Positions 17,368 to 26,392 are shown, numbered from the stretch's first letter. The stretch is 64,000 nt of DNA from Propionibacteriaceae bacterium UBA7704 (GCA_002482525.1 DLGC01000024.1:62001-126000); one strand, 5' to 3'. Translations and numbers: made by a program. The notes: generated by a model from the letters alone, not told the origin.

Positions 17368-18408
17368 TCATTCGCCGGGGTAGCGGACACCGACCTGGCT
17401 GCGGATCTCGTCGAGGGTCTCCATGATGGCCAGCGTCTCCGACAGCGGCAGCAGCGGGGACTCCGAGCGACCATCGGCGACGAGCTGGGCGAAATGGGTG
17501 GCCTCAAATACGAGCCCTTGGTGCGTCTGCATCGGGTCGGGAGCGCTGGTCAGCGAACTTCCGTCGGGGTAGACCAACCGCACCTGACCAGGACAGTAGA
17601 AATAGCTACCCAGTTCAACGCGTGCGTCACTGCCGCAGATCGCGAAGGTCACCGGCGTGTGGGCGGCCATGGTGGTGCTCAACAGAGCCCTGGCGTGCGG
17701 ATGGTCGGCATAGCCGGCGAAGGTCATCGTGATCTGACGGTCGACCCCGGCGTCAGTGAGTTCTCCGCTGGAGCGGATCAGGCCCGGTCGTCCGAGCACG
17801 AAGGAACTGTAGGACACCGGGTACACCCCCAGGTCGAGCAGCGCGCCACCGGCCAACGACGGATCGGCCATCCGCTCGACATGTTCCAACGGCAGTCCAT
17901 GGTCACCGATGACGGTTTCGAGCTCGCCCAGGACGCCGTCGTCCAGCAACTGCCGCACGATGTCGGTACGAGGCAGGAAGCGGGTCCACATGGCCTCCAT
18001 GAGGGTCACGTGCTGCGCTGCGGCGGCATCGACCAGAGTCCTGGCTTCGGCAGCATTGCGGGCGAAAGCCTTCTCCACCAGCACATGCTTGCCTGCTTGG
18101 ATCGCGGCCAGCGCCTGCTCGGCGTGCTGCGAGTGCGGCGAGGCTACGTAGACCGCCTGCACCCGGTCGTCGGCCAACAGTTCCTCATAGGAGCCGTAGG
18201 CGGCGTCCACGCCATAGTGGCTGGCGAAGGCTTCAGCCCGTTCCCGACTGCGCGAGCCCACGGCGACGATCTGCTGGCGGCTGAAGGCACCGAGGGCAGT
18301 AGCGAATTTGCGGGCGATGCCGCCGGGCGCCATGATCCCCCACCGCAGTGTGGGGGCATCCATCGGGTCGGCGATCCGCGAGCCCGGAAGCCTAGGGAAA
18401 TGAGTCAT
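17368..18408 (-). CDS. Gfo/Idh/MocA-family NAD(P)-dependent oxidoreductase
   Basis: 346 residues. An N-terminal Rossmann fold (RWGIMAPGGIARKFA) is followed by the family's EKAFARN segment, a variant of the EKP motif, and a C-terminal alpha/beta domain with GGALLDLGVYPVS. Members oxidise or reduce sugars, inositols and related polyols; the substrate cannot be told here. An internal ATG giving MDAPTLRWG is an alternative start 15 codons in and fits the fold boundary better, so the N-terminus is uncertain. Confidence 0.85.
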   Translation of the reverse strand: MTHFPRLPGSRIADPMDAPTLRWGIMAPGGIARKFATALGAFSRQQIVAVGSRSRERAEAFASHYGVDAAYGSYEELLADDRVQAVYVASPHSQHAEQALAAIQAGKHVLVEKAFARNAAEARTLVDAAAAQHVTLMEAMWTRFLPRTDIVRQLLDDGVLGELETVIGDHGLPLEHVERMADPSLAGGALLDLGVYPVSYSSFVLGRPGLIRSSGELTDAGVDRQITMTFAGYADHPHARALLSTTMAAHTPVTFAICGSDARVELGSYFYCPGQVRLVYPDGSSLTSAPDPMQTHQGLVFEATHFAQLVADGRSESPLLPLSETLAIMETLDEIRSQVGVRYPGE

Positions 18409-18438
18409 GCCCCAACGCTAGGCCCCGACGCCGTCGAG

Positions 18439-18509
18439 CGCTCCGCTTTCGGTCGCGAGCTCCGTCCTGGGCCGGGGCGTTTGACCGCAGGTGGCGCTCT
18501 CGGTGATCA
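18439..18509 (+). repeat. 71-base intergenic repeat, copy A
   Basis: This segment aligns without gaps over 71 bases with the one at 19333-19403 (48 of 71 identical by hand). The cores GGTC, GCTCCG, CTGGG and TTGACCGCA line up exactly. Both copies end on the stop codon of a minus-strand gene (the TauE-like exporter here), so each forms the start of that gene's 3' untranslated region. Confidence 0.55.
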
Positions 18510-19313
18510 GCTGAAATTCGTACGGTAGATGTCGTAGCCGAGAGTGATCAGCAAGGCGGCGACCACGATCAGGAAGAACACCCGGATGAACCGGTTCCCT
18601 TTGGCGATGGCCATCCGGGAGCCGGTGTAGCCGCCCAAGGCGTTCGCGGCCGACAGCAGCAGGCCCAGTTTCCACAGCACCACGCCGTGAGGGGCGAAGA
18701 ACAGCAGGGCTCCGAGATTGGTCGCGAAGTTCACGATCTTGGCTTTCGCGGTCGCCTCGAGAAAGGTGTAGCCGAGGATTCCGACCAGGCCCAGCAACAG
18801 GAAGGTTCCCGTGCCCGGCCCGAGCATGCCGTCGTAGAAGCCGATGATGGTGCCGATCAGTACCGCGATCAGGTAGTGCCGTCGTCCGCGGTAGCGCAGT
18901 CTGCGGGCACTGCCCAGACTGGGGTTGGCTGCGGTGATGATCGCCACCACGATGAGGGCCAGCAGAATGATCGGCTTGAACACCGCGACGGGGAGCAGAG
19001 TGGCCACCACCGCGCCGCCGAAACTCCCGGCCAGCGCGAAACCGGCCATGGGCAGGGCGGTCTTCAGATCAGGGCCGACGCGACGGTAGTAGGTCAGCGC
19101 CGCCACCGAGGTGCCGCCGATCGATCCCAGCTTGTTGGTCGCCAGCGCCTGCACCGGGGTGATGCCGGGAACCAGCAGCAGCGCGGGCAGTTGCAGCAGT
19201 CCGCCACCGCCGACGACGGCGTCGATCCAGCCGGCAGCGAATCCCAGCCCGATCACCAACGCCAGGTGCCACCACTCAAACCCGTCAATCCCAAAAAAAC
19301 CCGCCAGATCCAC
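18507..19313 (-). CDS. TauE/SafE-family sulfite/organosulfur exporter-like permease
   Basis: 268 residues, almost entirely hydrophobic, with about eight membrane segments. The conserved TauE/SafE opening GLGFAAGWIDAVVGGGGLLQLPALL is present, with the repeat-like half later (LIGTIIGFYDGMLGPGTGTFLLL). The family exports sulfite, sulfoacetate or similar anions, and many members are uncharacterised. No sulfur-metabolism gene adjoins it. It is bracketed by the two copies of a 71-base repeat. Confidence 0.85.
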   Translation of the reverse strand: MDLAGFFGIDGFEWWHLALVIGLGFAAGWIDAVVGGGGLLQLPALLLVPGITPVQALATNKLGSIGGTSVAALTYYRRVGPDLKTALPMAGFALAGSFGGAVVATLLPVAVFKPIILLALIVVAIITAANPSLGSARRLRYRGRRHYLIAVLIGTIIGFYDGMLGPGTGTFLLLGLVGILGYTFLEATAKAKIVNFATNLGALLFFAPHGVVLWKLGLLLSAANALGGYTGSRMAIAKGNRFIRVFFLIVVAALLITLGYDIYRTNFS

Positions 19314-19332
19314 ATCGCCCCCTTCCGCTCAA

Positions 19333-19403
19333 CGCTTCCGCTTCGGTCATTGGCTCCGCACTGGGACGCAACGGTTGACCGCAACAGGAGCGGTCGACGA
19401 TCA
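19333..19403 (+). repeat. 71-base intergenic repeat, copy B
   Basis: This is the partner of the segment at 18439-18509, same length and same orientation. Its distal end covers the stop codon of the ornithine carbamoyltransferase gene. Together the copies flank the TauE-like gene as direct repeats. Confidence 0.55.
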
Positions 19404-20390
19404 AGCCAGGGTGGCGACCAGGATGGCCTTGATGGAGTGCATGCGGTTTTCGGCTTGGGTGAAGACGATGGAGGCGTCGGACTCGAAGACGTCCTCGGTG
19501 ACTTCCAACTCCGGCAGGCCGAAGCGTTGGAAGATCGCCTCACCGACGCTGGTCTCGCGGTTGTGATACGCGGGCAGGCAGTGCATGAACTTCACCTCGT
19601 CCACGCCGGTGCGCTCCATGAGGGCTGTATTGACCTGGTAGTCCTGCAGCAACAGGATGCGCTCGGTCCACACGCTCTCCGACTCGCCCATCGACACCCA
19701 GATGTCGGTGTGGATGAAGTCACAGCCTTTGACGCCGTCCAGGTCCTCGGTGAGGGTGATGCGGGCCCCGGTGGTTTCAGCGAGTTCGTGAGCCGCTTTC
19801 ACCACCTCCGGCGGCGGCAGCAGCTTGGTCGGCGCCACCAGGCGCACGTCCATGCCCAACAGCGCACCGCCGATGAGCAGCGAACAGCCCACATTGAAAC
19901 GAGCATCGCCGACATAGGCGAAGCTGATGTCGTGGTCGTCCTTGCCGCTGGACTCCCGCATGGTGAACATGTCGCACAGGCTCTGGGTGGGGTGCCATTC
20001 GTCGGTCAGGCCGTTCCAGACCGGCACCGAGGAGTATCGGGCGATGGTTTCCACAGTGGATTGCTTGGCGCCGCGGTACTCGATGCCGTCGTAGAGGCGG
20101 GACAACACCCGGGCGGTGTCGGCCGGTGACTCCTTGTGTCCCAGCTGGGAGGAGTTGCCGTCCATCTGAGTGACGTGCGCCCCTTGCTGGTGGGCGGCCA
20201 CCTCGAAGGCCGAGCGGGTTCGGGTGGAGGTCTTCTCGAAGATCAGTGCGATGTTCGCCCCGACCAGTCGCGGCACCTCGGTGCCCGCCTTGCGGGCGGT
20301 CTTCAGCTCACCGGTGAGGTCCAGCAGCTCGCGCCATTCGGCGGGGCTGAAGTCCAATTCTCTGAGGAAATGGCGTCCGTGCAAGCTCAC
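19401..20390 (-). CDS. argF: Ornithine carbamoyltransferase
   Basis: About 329 residues from the GTG that follows GAGAGGG; the frame extends 16 codons further upstream without support. Converts ornithine and carbamoyl phosphate to citrulline, or the reverse in the arginine deiminase pathway. Signature motifs are all present: STRTR (carbamoyl phosphate binding), HPTQ, SMGES and HCLPA. No other arginine gene is in the window. The catabolic arcB type cannot be excluded, so argF is used in the general sense. Confidence 0.93.
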   Translation of the reverse strand: MSLHGRHFLRELDFSPAEWRELLDLTGELKTARKAGTEVPRLVGANIALIFEKTSTRTRSAFEVAAHQQGAHVTQMDGNSSQLGHKESPADTARVLSRLYDGIEYRGAKQSTVETIARYSSVPVWNGLTDEWHPTQSLCDMFTMRESSGKDDHDISFAYVGDARFNVGCSLLIGGALLGMDVRLVAPTKLLPPPEVVKAAHELAETTGARITLTEDLDGVKGCDFIHTDIWVSMGESESVWTERILLLQDYQVNTALMERTGVDEVKFMHCLPAYHNRETSVGEAIFQRFGLPELEVTEDVFESDASIVFTQAENRMHSIKAILVATLA

Positions 20391-20452
20391 GATCTGACCC
20401 TCTCTGTCGGTCGTCGATAGGAGAACTCTGCCAGGCATGCAAGCATTGACGC

Positions 20453-20833
20453 ATGTTCGCGAGATTCTTCGCCGGCGCAGCGGCGCTGGCGGTGGCTACC
20501 TGGTGGCTCCCGGGCATCCATACCAATGTTGGCTCAGACGCGTGGGCGAATGCGTGGACGGTGATCGCGGTGGCGGCGATCTTCGGCCTGGTCAATGCGG
20601 TGGTGAAGCCCCTTTTCAAGTTCGCAACGGCACCGTTGATCCTGCTCAGTCTGGGCCTGTTTCTGCTGATCATCAATGCGGTGATGCTGATGTTGGTCTC
20701 CTGGTTGTCGCAACAACTCGGCCTCACCTGGCAGGTCGATAACTGGGCCAGCGCCTTCTGGGGCGCCCTGATCGTGTCGGTTGTGAGCTTCATCCTGAAC
20801 GCCTTCTTCAAACGAGGAGAGGAACATCGATGA
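20453..20833 (+). CDS. Small four-helix membrane protein, phage-holin-4_2 / YvlD family
   Basis: 126 residues with four hydrophobic segments and a short basic end (FFKRGEEHR). The pattern FGLVNAVVKPLFKFATAPLILLSLG is characteristic of the Phage_holin_4_2/YvlD family, which is chromosomal in most bacteria and not evidence of a phage. Function is unknown. It overlaps the following phosphatase gene by 4 bases, so the two are co-translated. The start has no clear ribosome site. Confidence 0.8.
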   Translation: MFARFFAGAAALAVATWWLPGIHTNVGSDAWANAWTVIAVAAIFGLVNAVVKPLFKFATAPLILLSLGLFLLIINAVMLMLVSWLSQQLGLTWQVDNWASAFWGALIVSVVSFILNAFFKRGEEHR

Positions 20834-21300
20834 GTCGTCCCGTGATTCTGTTCATCTGTTGGGGAAATGTTTGCCGTTCGCCGATGGCGGAGATGGTGGC
20901 TCGGGCCAAGGCCGCCGTCGACCACCTGGCTGTGGATTTCCGCAGCGCCGGGGTGAGCGCTGAGGAGGCCGGCCACCCGATGGACAGTCGCGCTCGCAAG
21001 ACCCTGATCGACGCCGACTACGTTCCCGACTCCCACACCGCACACCTGGTCACTGCCGAGGAAGTGCATTCCGCCGACATGGTCATCGGCATGGAGCGCG
21101 CCCACCTGTCCCGGCTGCACCAGTTGGTGCCCGAGGCCAATCACCTCTATCTGCTCTCCGATTTCGATCCGAACACCCCGCCCGGTTCTGAGATCGAAGA
21201 CCCGTGGTACGGCGACGAGGCCGGCTTCCAGGTCACGCTGCATCAGATCGAGGGTGCCATGCCGGAACTGATGAAACGGGCCCGCGAACTACTCGGGTAG
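20830..21300 (+). CDS. Low-molecular-weight protein-tyrosine phosphatase
   Basis: 156 residues. The P-loop CWGNVCRS near the N-terminus matches the C-x5-R-S catalytic signature, and DPWYG near residue 123 supplies the general-acid Asp. These enzymes dephosphorylate tyrosine kinases, arginine-phosphorylated proteins or capsule regulators; the actual substrate is unknown. A GAGGAGAGG ribosome site lies in the end of the upstream gene. Confidence 0.92.
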   Translation: MSRPVILFICWGNVCRSPMAEMVARAKAAVDHLAVDFRSAGVSAEEAGHPMDSRARKTLIDADYVPDSHTAHLVTAEEVHSADMVIGMERAHLSRLHQLVPEANHLYLLSDFDPNTPPGSEIEDPWYGDEAGFQVTLHQIEGAMPELMKRARELLG

Positions 21301-21357
21301 CTGCTCGCTCCGGGTCGCCTGAAGCCAGAACGTCTGCGGACGTGGCAATCTGTATCC

Positions 21358-22047
21358 ATGCATATCCTCGTTGTGGACGACGACCAAGCGGTCCGCGACT
21401 CGCTCGCCCGCTCGCTGCGCTATTGCGGCTATGAGGTGACCACCGCCAATGACGGCGTGGAAGCCTTGGCTCGATTGTCGGCAGCTCGACCCGACGCAGT
21501 GATCATGGACGTCATGATGCCCCGCCTCGACGGTCTGGAAACCACTCGGTCGCTGCGAGCGTCCGGAAACGATGTGCCGATTCTGGTTCTCACCGCCCGC
21601 GATGCGGTCGGTGATCGAGTCGACGGCCTGGACGCCGGCGCTGACGACTACATGGCCAAGCCGTTCTCCTTCGACGAGCTGCAGGCGCGGCTGCGGGCAT
21701 TGACCCGGCGGGTGCGTCCGGCCACGACCGATGACGACAATGAGCAGCTTGCCTTCGCTGATCTGACCTTGGACCTGCAGACCCGTGAGGTCACCCGAGC
21801 CGGCCGTCGAATCAGTCTGACGCGCACCGAGTTCGCCCTGCTGCAGACCTTCCTGGAAAACCCCCGCCGGGTATTGGAGCGCTCCTGGTTGCTCAATGAA
21901 GTGTGGGGCTTCGACTTTCCGACCACCGCAAACTCGCTGGAGGTCTACATCGGCTACCTGCGCCGCAAGACCGAGGGCGAAGGTGAGACTCGTCTGATCC
22001 ATACCGTGCGCGGCATCGGCTACGTGCTGCGCGAGACTCCGCCGTGA
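21358..22047 (+). CDS. OmpR-family response regulator (MprA-like)
   Basis: 229 residues. A receiver domain occupies about residues 1-118, with the acidic pocket DDDQ, phospho-acceptor Asp in VIMDVMMPRLDG and Lys in MAKPFSFDEL. A winged-helix effector domain follows, ending VRGIGYVLRE, typical of OmpR/PhoB proteins. It is coupled by a 4-base overlap to its histidine kinase. Similarity is highest to actinobacterial MprA/cell-envelope stress regulators, judged by eye. Confidence 0.93.
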   Translation: MHILVVDDDQAVRDSLARSLRYCGYEVTTANDGVEALARLSAARPDAVIMDVMMPRLDGLETTRSLRASGNDVPILVLTARDAVGDRVDGLDAGADDYMAKPFSFDELQARLRALTRRVRPATTDDDNEQLAFADLTLDLQTREVTRAGRRISLTRTEFALLQTFLENPRRVLERSWLLNEVWGFDFPTTANSLEVYIGYLRRKTEGEGETRLIHTVRGIGYVLRETPP

Positions 22048-23483
22048 TCCGCTGGCTCCGTTCGATTCTGTCAGTCACCAACCGGCCACTCCATGACCGG
22101 TTGATGGCGTTGATCTCGGTGGCGGTGGCCGGAGCGGTCGCCATCACCGGTGTGGCGGCATACCTGATCACCACCTTCGCGATCTACGACCAACTCGACA
22201 CCGAGCTGCTGGCAGTGGCCGATGTCACCACCACCTGGATCGCCGGCGACGCCGAGTCGCTGGGCGGGTTGAACAGTGAAGCGCTTTCGACAGCGAACGT
22301 CACGATCATGCTGGTGCGATCCGATGGTCGCACGATCTATCCGCCGGGCAACGGAGTGAAGCTGGAATCCAGCGACGCCGAGCTGACGATCGCCCGCACC
22401 CAGATCGGAACCTCGGCCCGCACCGGCGTGGCCGACAACGGGGAGTCCTATCGGATCGTCGCCGTGCCACTAGCCGATCAGGGCACCTACTACGCGCTGG
22501 TGCTGGGCCGCCCGCTGGGCCCCACTGATCAGATCTTGCGCATCTTGGCGTTCTCGCTGCTGACCTTCGGTCTGTTGGCTGTGCTGTTGGCCGGCGCCAT
22601 CGGGTGGTTCATCGCCCGCTCGGGTCTGTTGCCGATCCAGCGGTTGACCGAGGCGGTGAGCCGGGTCACCGAGACCGACGAGTTGGCCCCGATCGAGGTT
22701 GGCGGCATGGATGAGCTCACCGATCTCACCGGTGCGTTCAACACGATGATGCGCTCGCTGCATTCATCCCGGGAGCGACAACGCCGCCTGATCGCCGACG
22801 CGGGTCACGAGTTGCGGACGCCGCTGACCTCGTTGCGCACCAATGTGGAGTTGCTGATCGCCGATGATCGCCAGAACATGCTGCCGGAGGGGGCGCGTGG
22901 CGAGATCCTACGAGACATCGCCGCCCAGCTCGGCGAGTTCACCCAGTTGATCGGTGACCTGGTTCATCTCTCCCGCGACGACCGGGTGCAGGCCCACCCC
23001 GAGCCCATCGATCTGCGCGATGTGGTCAACAATGCGGTAACCCGGGCCAAGCGACGCGGCCCTGGTCTCACTTTCGATGTGGAGACCGAGCCGCTGTATC
23101 TGGTCGGCGAGCCGGACAGCTTGGAGCGGGCCATCACCAACCTGCTGGATAACGCGGTCAAGTTCTCTCCGCCGGGCGGACGCATCACCGTACGTCTGCA
23201 CGGTGACCGGGTGCGTATCAGTGATGAGGGCCCCGGGATCGCCGAGGCCGACCTTCCGCACGTCTTCGACCGCTTCTATCGTTCCGATCACGCCCGCAAT
23301 ACCCCCGGGTCGGGCTTGGGTCTGTCGATCGTTGCTCAGACCGTCAAGGCCCACGGTGGCTGGGTGAAGGCAGGCCGGGCGGCTTCCGGTGGCGCAGAGT
23401 TCACGATTCGACTGCCGGGCAGCGCCGAGCCTCCCGAAGAAGCCACCGAAACCACCGGAGGCCAGCCGGCCGTCGTGGAGTGA
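22044..23483 (+). CDS. Sensor histidine kinase (MprB-like)
   Basis: 479 residues from a GTG overlapping the regulator's stop. Two membrane segments (about residues 23-48 and 165-190) bracket an extracytoplasmic sensor region. A HAMP domain follows, then the dimerisation/H-box (DAGHELRTPLTSLRTN) and an ATPase domain with the N-box (NLLDNAVKFS), DEGPGIAE and GSGLGLSIV. It would phosphorylate the partner regulator upon an unknown envelope signal. Confidence 0.93.
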   Translation: MIRWLRSILSVTNRPLHDRLMALISVAVAGAVAITGVAAYLITTFAIYDQLDTELLAVADVTTTWIAGDAESLGGLNSEALSTANVTIMLVRSDGRTIYPPGNGVKLESSDAELTIARTQIGTSARTGVADNGESYRIVAVPLADQGTYYALVLGRPLGPTDQILRILAFSLLTFGLLAVLLAGAIGWFIARSGLLPIQRLTEAVSRVTETDELAPIEVGGMDELTDLTGAFNTMMRSLHSSRERQRRLIADAGHELRTPLTSLRTNVELLIADDRQNMLPEGARGEILRDIAAQLGEFTQLIGDLVHLSRDDRVQAHPEPIDLRDVVNNAVTRAKRRGPGLTFDVETEPLYLVGEPDSLERAITNLLDNAVKFSPPGGRITVRLHGDRVRISDEGPGIAEADLPHVFDRFYRSDHARNTPGSGLGLSIVAQTVKAHGGWVKAGRAASGGAEFTIRLPGSAEPPEEATETTGGQPAVVE

Positions 23484-23530
23484 GCCACCCGCCACCAACT
23501 ACCGACGGCGCGTCGCCACGATCAGGGCCA

Positions 23531-24178
23531 TCACTGCGCCGGCTTCGCCAAAGCCCCAGCGATGACATCAACAGCCCCGGCCAGCGCCCACTCCAGTTCC
23601 GCCGCGACCGATCCAGCAGGCCGCTGAACCGCCACCAATCCGCCGTCTCGGTGCCGAAGGTCGAACAACTCGCCATCGCGCACCACCCAGGCGCGCGCCC
23701 AAACCTTAGGGGTTTCCACTCCGGGAACCCACGCTTCGACTCGCAGGTGGAGACTCGCCTCCACCTCACCCCCAGCGGGATCGGGCAGCACCACCACGCG
23801 GCCGTCAGCGTGCTGACCCTGCACCGCCGGTGCCCGGAGAGCCGCCACCGGTGGCAACAACTCGGCCAGCTCCCGCCAGCTGGGCGACGGGGCGTATGAC
23901 AGTTGAACACTGCCGTCGGGCACGGTCCTGCCTTCGACATCGCGCACCGGCTGAGCCACGAGGAGGGCGCCGTCTGCTGCCTGCGTGAGCCGAACGAGCA
24001 TCCCCAGCCCATCGGCGGCGCCAACCAACGTGGCCCGCACGGGAGCCGACATATGCTCCGCCAGGACGGCGGCCAGCGACTCGCCGTCCTGCGGAACGGC
24101 ATCGGCGAGAATCTGGTTCGCCTGTTGCACCAAGTCCTCAAAGTCAGAACCGGTCATGGTCAACTGCTGGGACTCCAC
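23531..24178 (-). CDS. Uncharacterised cytoplasmic protein of the WXG100 operon
   Basis: 215 residues from a GTG preceded by AGAGGAAG. No signal peptide, membrane segment or motif that I recognise. The N-terminal 50 residues are helical and acidic (FEDLVQQANQILADAV), the rest looks like alpha/beta. It is the last gene of a four-gene minus-strand operon with one base between it and the previous stop. Its size and lack of export signal suggest an accessory factor such as a chaperone or immunity protein for the WXG100-hydrolase, which is inference from position only. Confidence 0.6.
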   Translation of the reverse strand: MESQQLTMTGSDFEDLVQQANQILADAVPQDGESLAAVLAEHMSAPVRATLVGAADGLGMLVRLTQAADGALLVAQPVRDVEGRTVPDGSVQLSYAPSPSWRELAELLPPVAALRAPAVQGQHADGRVVVLPDPAGGEVEASLHLRVEAWVPGVETPKVWARAWVVRDGELFDLRHRDGGLVAVQRPAGSVAAELEWALAGAVDVIAGALAKPAQ

Positions 24179-24179
24179 T

Positions 24180-24635
24180 TCAGCGCTTCCTCTCCGGAGT
24201 CGGGGTAATGCTCCAGGTCCTGCGCACGTCGCCCACCGTGCCGAGGGTCAGCCCCTCGTCGTAGAAGTTGAAAACCACAGGACTCCCGTCATCGAGCCGG
24301 TACTTCCTCGGAAACAGCCACCCATCCTCAACGCGCGGGTCGCGTGCCATCGCCGTCACTACGTCACGGGCAATGTCCTGCGCAGCCCAGTTGTCGGAAG
24401 CATCGACGCTCACCTCGACCGTCTGGGTACCCCCCAGTTGCATTGCGCAGTGGACCTCTACTGACGTCACACCGGGCACGGCCAGGATGTCCTCACGATA
24501 GATGGCATCACAGGCTCGACTTCGACTGCCGGTGCCGGCGAACACGTCGGCGAGGTAGTCGAACGCCGCAACCACGCCTGCAATCGATCCCACACCCAGA
24601 ACGACTGCGACCACAATCACCGTTACGCGCCGCAC
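24180..24635 (-). CDS. Small membrane-anchored or secreted protein of the WXG100 operon
   Basis: 151 residues from a GTG two bases after the upstream stop. An N-terminal hydrophobic segment (VIVVAVVLGVGSIAGVV) anchors or exports it. The body contains two cysteines (RACDAIY, VEVHCAMQL) that could form a disulfide outside the cell. No family recognised. Tight spacing on both sides places it in the operon, possibly as an envelope-located immunity or partner protein; this is inference. Confidence 0.6.
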   Translation of the reverse strand: MRRVTVIVVAVVLGVGSIAGVVAAFDYLADVFAGTGSRSRACDAIYREDILAVPGVTSVEVHCAMQLGGTQTVEVSVDASDNWAAQDIARDVVTAMARDPRVEDGWLFPRKYRLDDGSPVVFNFYDEGLTLGTVGDVRRTWSITPTPERKR

Positions 24636-24637
24636 GC

Positions 24638-25981
24638 TCAGTCCTTCCGTCCGACGTGGATCGTCACGTTGTCCTGGGTGACCCCTCCCAGGAAGCCCGA
24701 TTCGCGTAGTTGGTCTTCGTAGGCGGAAAAGACCGGATTGGGATTGTTGGCTACCGATTCCAGGTAGTTGGCCTGATTGTGATTCTCGAGGACATCAAAG
24801 GGCCCGCCCGGGCTGGGCAGAGTCGCCCTGAAGTGGTGCTCGTTCACTTCGGGAACACTTCCCGGGAAGGGCACCATGACTGGACCAACCGGGACCGCCG
24901 CAGAATTCTGCAGGTCGAGGACCGGAACCCAGTCGTTGCCGTGTTGGATCTCCATCACATGTACCCGGGCATCAATCTGATCACTGTCGATGGGTGAGCC
25001 GAACGTCACCGCATTAGTGACGTTGTACTGGGAGACGAAATCGGGATCGGAGACCAGATCGGCCACGCTCATCCCTCCCTGGGAATGCCCCACCATCATC
25101 ACCTGAGCGCCAGGGGGGATGTTGGCATTGGCCATCGCCAACGCGACCGCCTCTGTCAAGGTCGAGCGCCCGCCACCGGCGGTGACGAAGTTACCGGTCC
25201 CATCCATGGGGTTGTCGCCGGTGAGCGGGTTCCAGGTTTCTGTGCCGGGCACCGAGACGATCACCTTGGGCTGACCGTCGGGGCCAACGATGGTGGTGAC
25301 CCGGATCTGGCCAGGCCCATTGTCGTAGGCCACCACCGTCTGCGCCATTACTGACTGCAGGTTTTCGAAGCTGGGAACGTCACCGGGAAGGGCTTGCGGC
25401 GTGCCAGCGTAGGGCTCACCGTCGTCGCCGAGATTCAGATCGACGATCCCTGCGGTACCGAGCGTCACGGCGGCGTTGAAGATATTGAGACTCGCCGCGA
25501 TGTTGGACGACACGACCTCCGTGAAGCGAGGAAGCTCCAACCTGAAGTAGGGGACGAAGGCGGCGTCCCAGTAGGTGAGGGTTCCTTCGGCTACATCACC
25601 GAAAGCATCCCCGATGGCCTCGCCACGATCGGCGAACCATCCCAGTGCGGAGCTGAGCGCGTCGTCGCTCCCCTGAGGTGGCTGACCGCCGCCCGTCCCC
25701 GGACCAACCTCACCGGCACTGCTGGCCTGGTCTTGCTGGTCGGCATTCTCACGCAATGATCTGGCGGCGTTCACCAAGAACTGTGACGCGGCTCTGAGCA
25801 GCTGGTCGTGTTTGCCGTCCCAGTCGCGATTGAAGGCATCTGCTCGCGGGCCGACCCATAGTCCGGACTTCACGCGGGAGCCCAGCGCTGCACGCCACTG
25901 GAGCAGATCCGTGGACTGCGCATCGAAGGTTGTGGCCAGTTCCCGAAGCTCGCTGGGATTCGCACCATAGAAGTCGCTCAC
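24638..25981 (-). CDS. WXG100-domain protein fused to a lipase-like alpha/beta hydrolase
   Basis: About 447 residues. Residues 1-100 form a WXG100-like helical hairpin (GLWVGPRADAFNRDW holds the W-x-G turn). A Gly/Gln-rich linker follows (SAGEVGPGTGGGQPPQG), then an alpha/beta hydrolase with the nucleophile elbow GHSQGG, a candidate acid in GNDWVPVLD and a candidate His in ENHNQANY. This N-WXG / C-enzyme architecture is typical of type VII secretion (ESX) substrates and polymorphic toxins. The substrate may be lipid or ester. The start is uncertain: a GTG 4 codons upstream (25993) also exists, but this one aligns with the start of the neighbouring WXG100 protein. Confidence 0.78.
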   Translation of the reverse strand: MSDFYGANPSELRELATTFDAQSTDLLQWRAALGSRVKSGLWVGPRADAFNRDWDGKHDQLLRAASQFLVNAARSLRENADQQDQASSAGEVGPGTGGGQPPQGSDDALSSALGWFADRGEAIGDAFGDVAEGTLTYWDAAFVPYFRLELPRFTEVVSSNIAASLNIFNAAVTLGTAGIVDLNLGDDGEPYAGTPQALPGDVPSFENLQSVMAQTVVAYDNGPGQIRVTTIVGPDGQPKVIVSVPGTETWNPLTGDNPMDGTGNFVTAGGGRSTLTEAVALAMANANIPPGAQVMMVGHSQGGMSVADLVSDPDFVSQYNVTNAVTFGSPIDSDQIDARVHVMEIQHGNDWVPVLDLQNSAAVPVGPVMVPFPGSVPEVNEHHFRATLPSPGGPFDVLENHNQANYLESVANNPNPVFSAYEDQLRESGFLGGVTQDNVTIHVGRKD

Positions 25982-26009
25982 TGGACGGCCCACCTATTCG
26001 CTCGAGGGA

Positions 26010-26276
26010 TCACTGTGACGACGCCTTTCGCTGGTCATCGGCGCCCCGCTTCAGTTCATCTGCGGCGGCGCCGACCTCATTGGCAAGCCTCTTGAGTGCC
26101 GGCACGAAGGTGTCGTGCCATTCGGCGCGGAACCGGTCGGCGTCGGGTCCTTGCCAGGACGTCACCTCCAGTCGCCGATTCAGTTTTGCCAAGATTTCCC
26201 TCAGTTCTGACGACTTCCCTCTCAGGTCGGAGGAAAATGCCTGCAGTTCACTGAGGTTTGCTCCCCAAAACACCAC
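26010..26276 (-). CDS. WXG100-family small protein
   Basis: 88 residues, the standard size for ESAT-6/CFP-10-like proteins. Two predicted helices are separated by the turn SWQGPDADRFRAEW, matching W-x-G. The opening (FWGANLSELQAF) closely resembles that of the hydrolase encoded just downstream (FYGANPSELREL), so the two are probably paralogous partners that dimerise for secretion. First gene of the operon, starting at GTG behind GAGGCGGAAA. No ESX ATPase gene (EccC/EssC) is in the window. Confidence 0.8.
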   Translation of the reverse strand: MVFWGANLSELQAFSSDLRGKSSELREILAKLNRRLEVTSWQGPDADRFRAEWHDTFVPALKRLANEVGAAADELKRGADDQRKASSQ

Positions 26277-26392
26277 GTCGGTTTCCGCCTCTGTTCATGG
26301 TGGCTGTCATCAGTCATTGCAGCCCTAAACCTAAACAATGTTCTCCCACTTGTCGCGGGGAGATCTATCCACGTGGACAGCGGGGCTGCTCC

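Noticed and set aside
20453..20833. Prophage remnant, because the product is in a holin-named family
   Set aside because: Phage_holin_4_2/YvlD proteins are common chromosomal membrane proteins, and no other phage gene is near.
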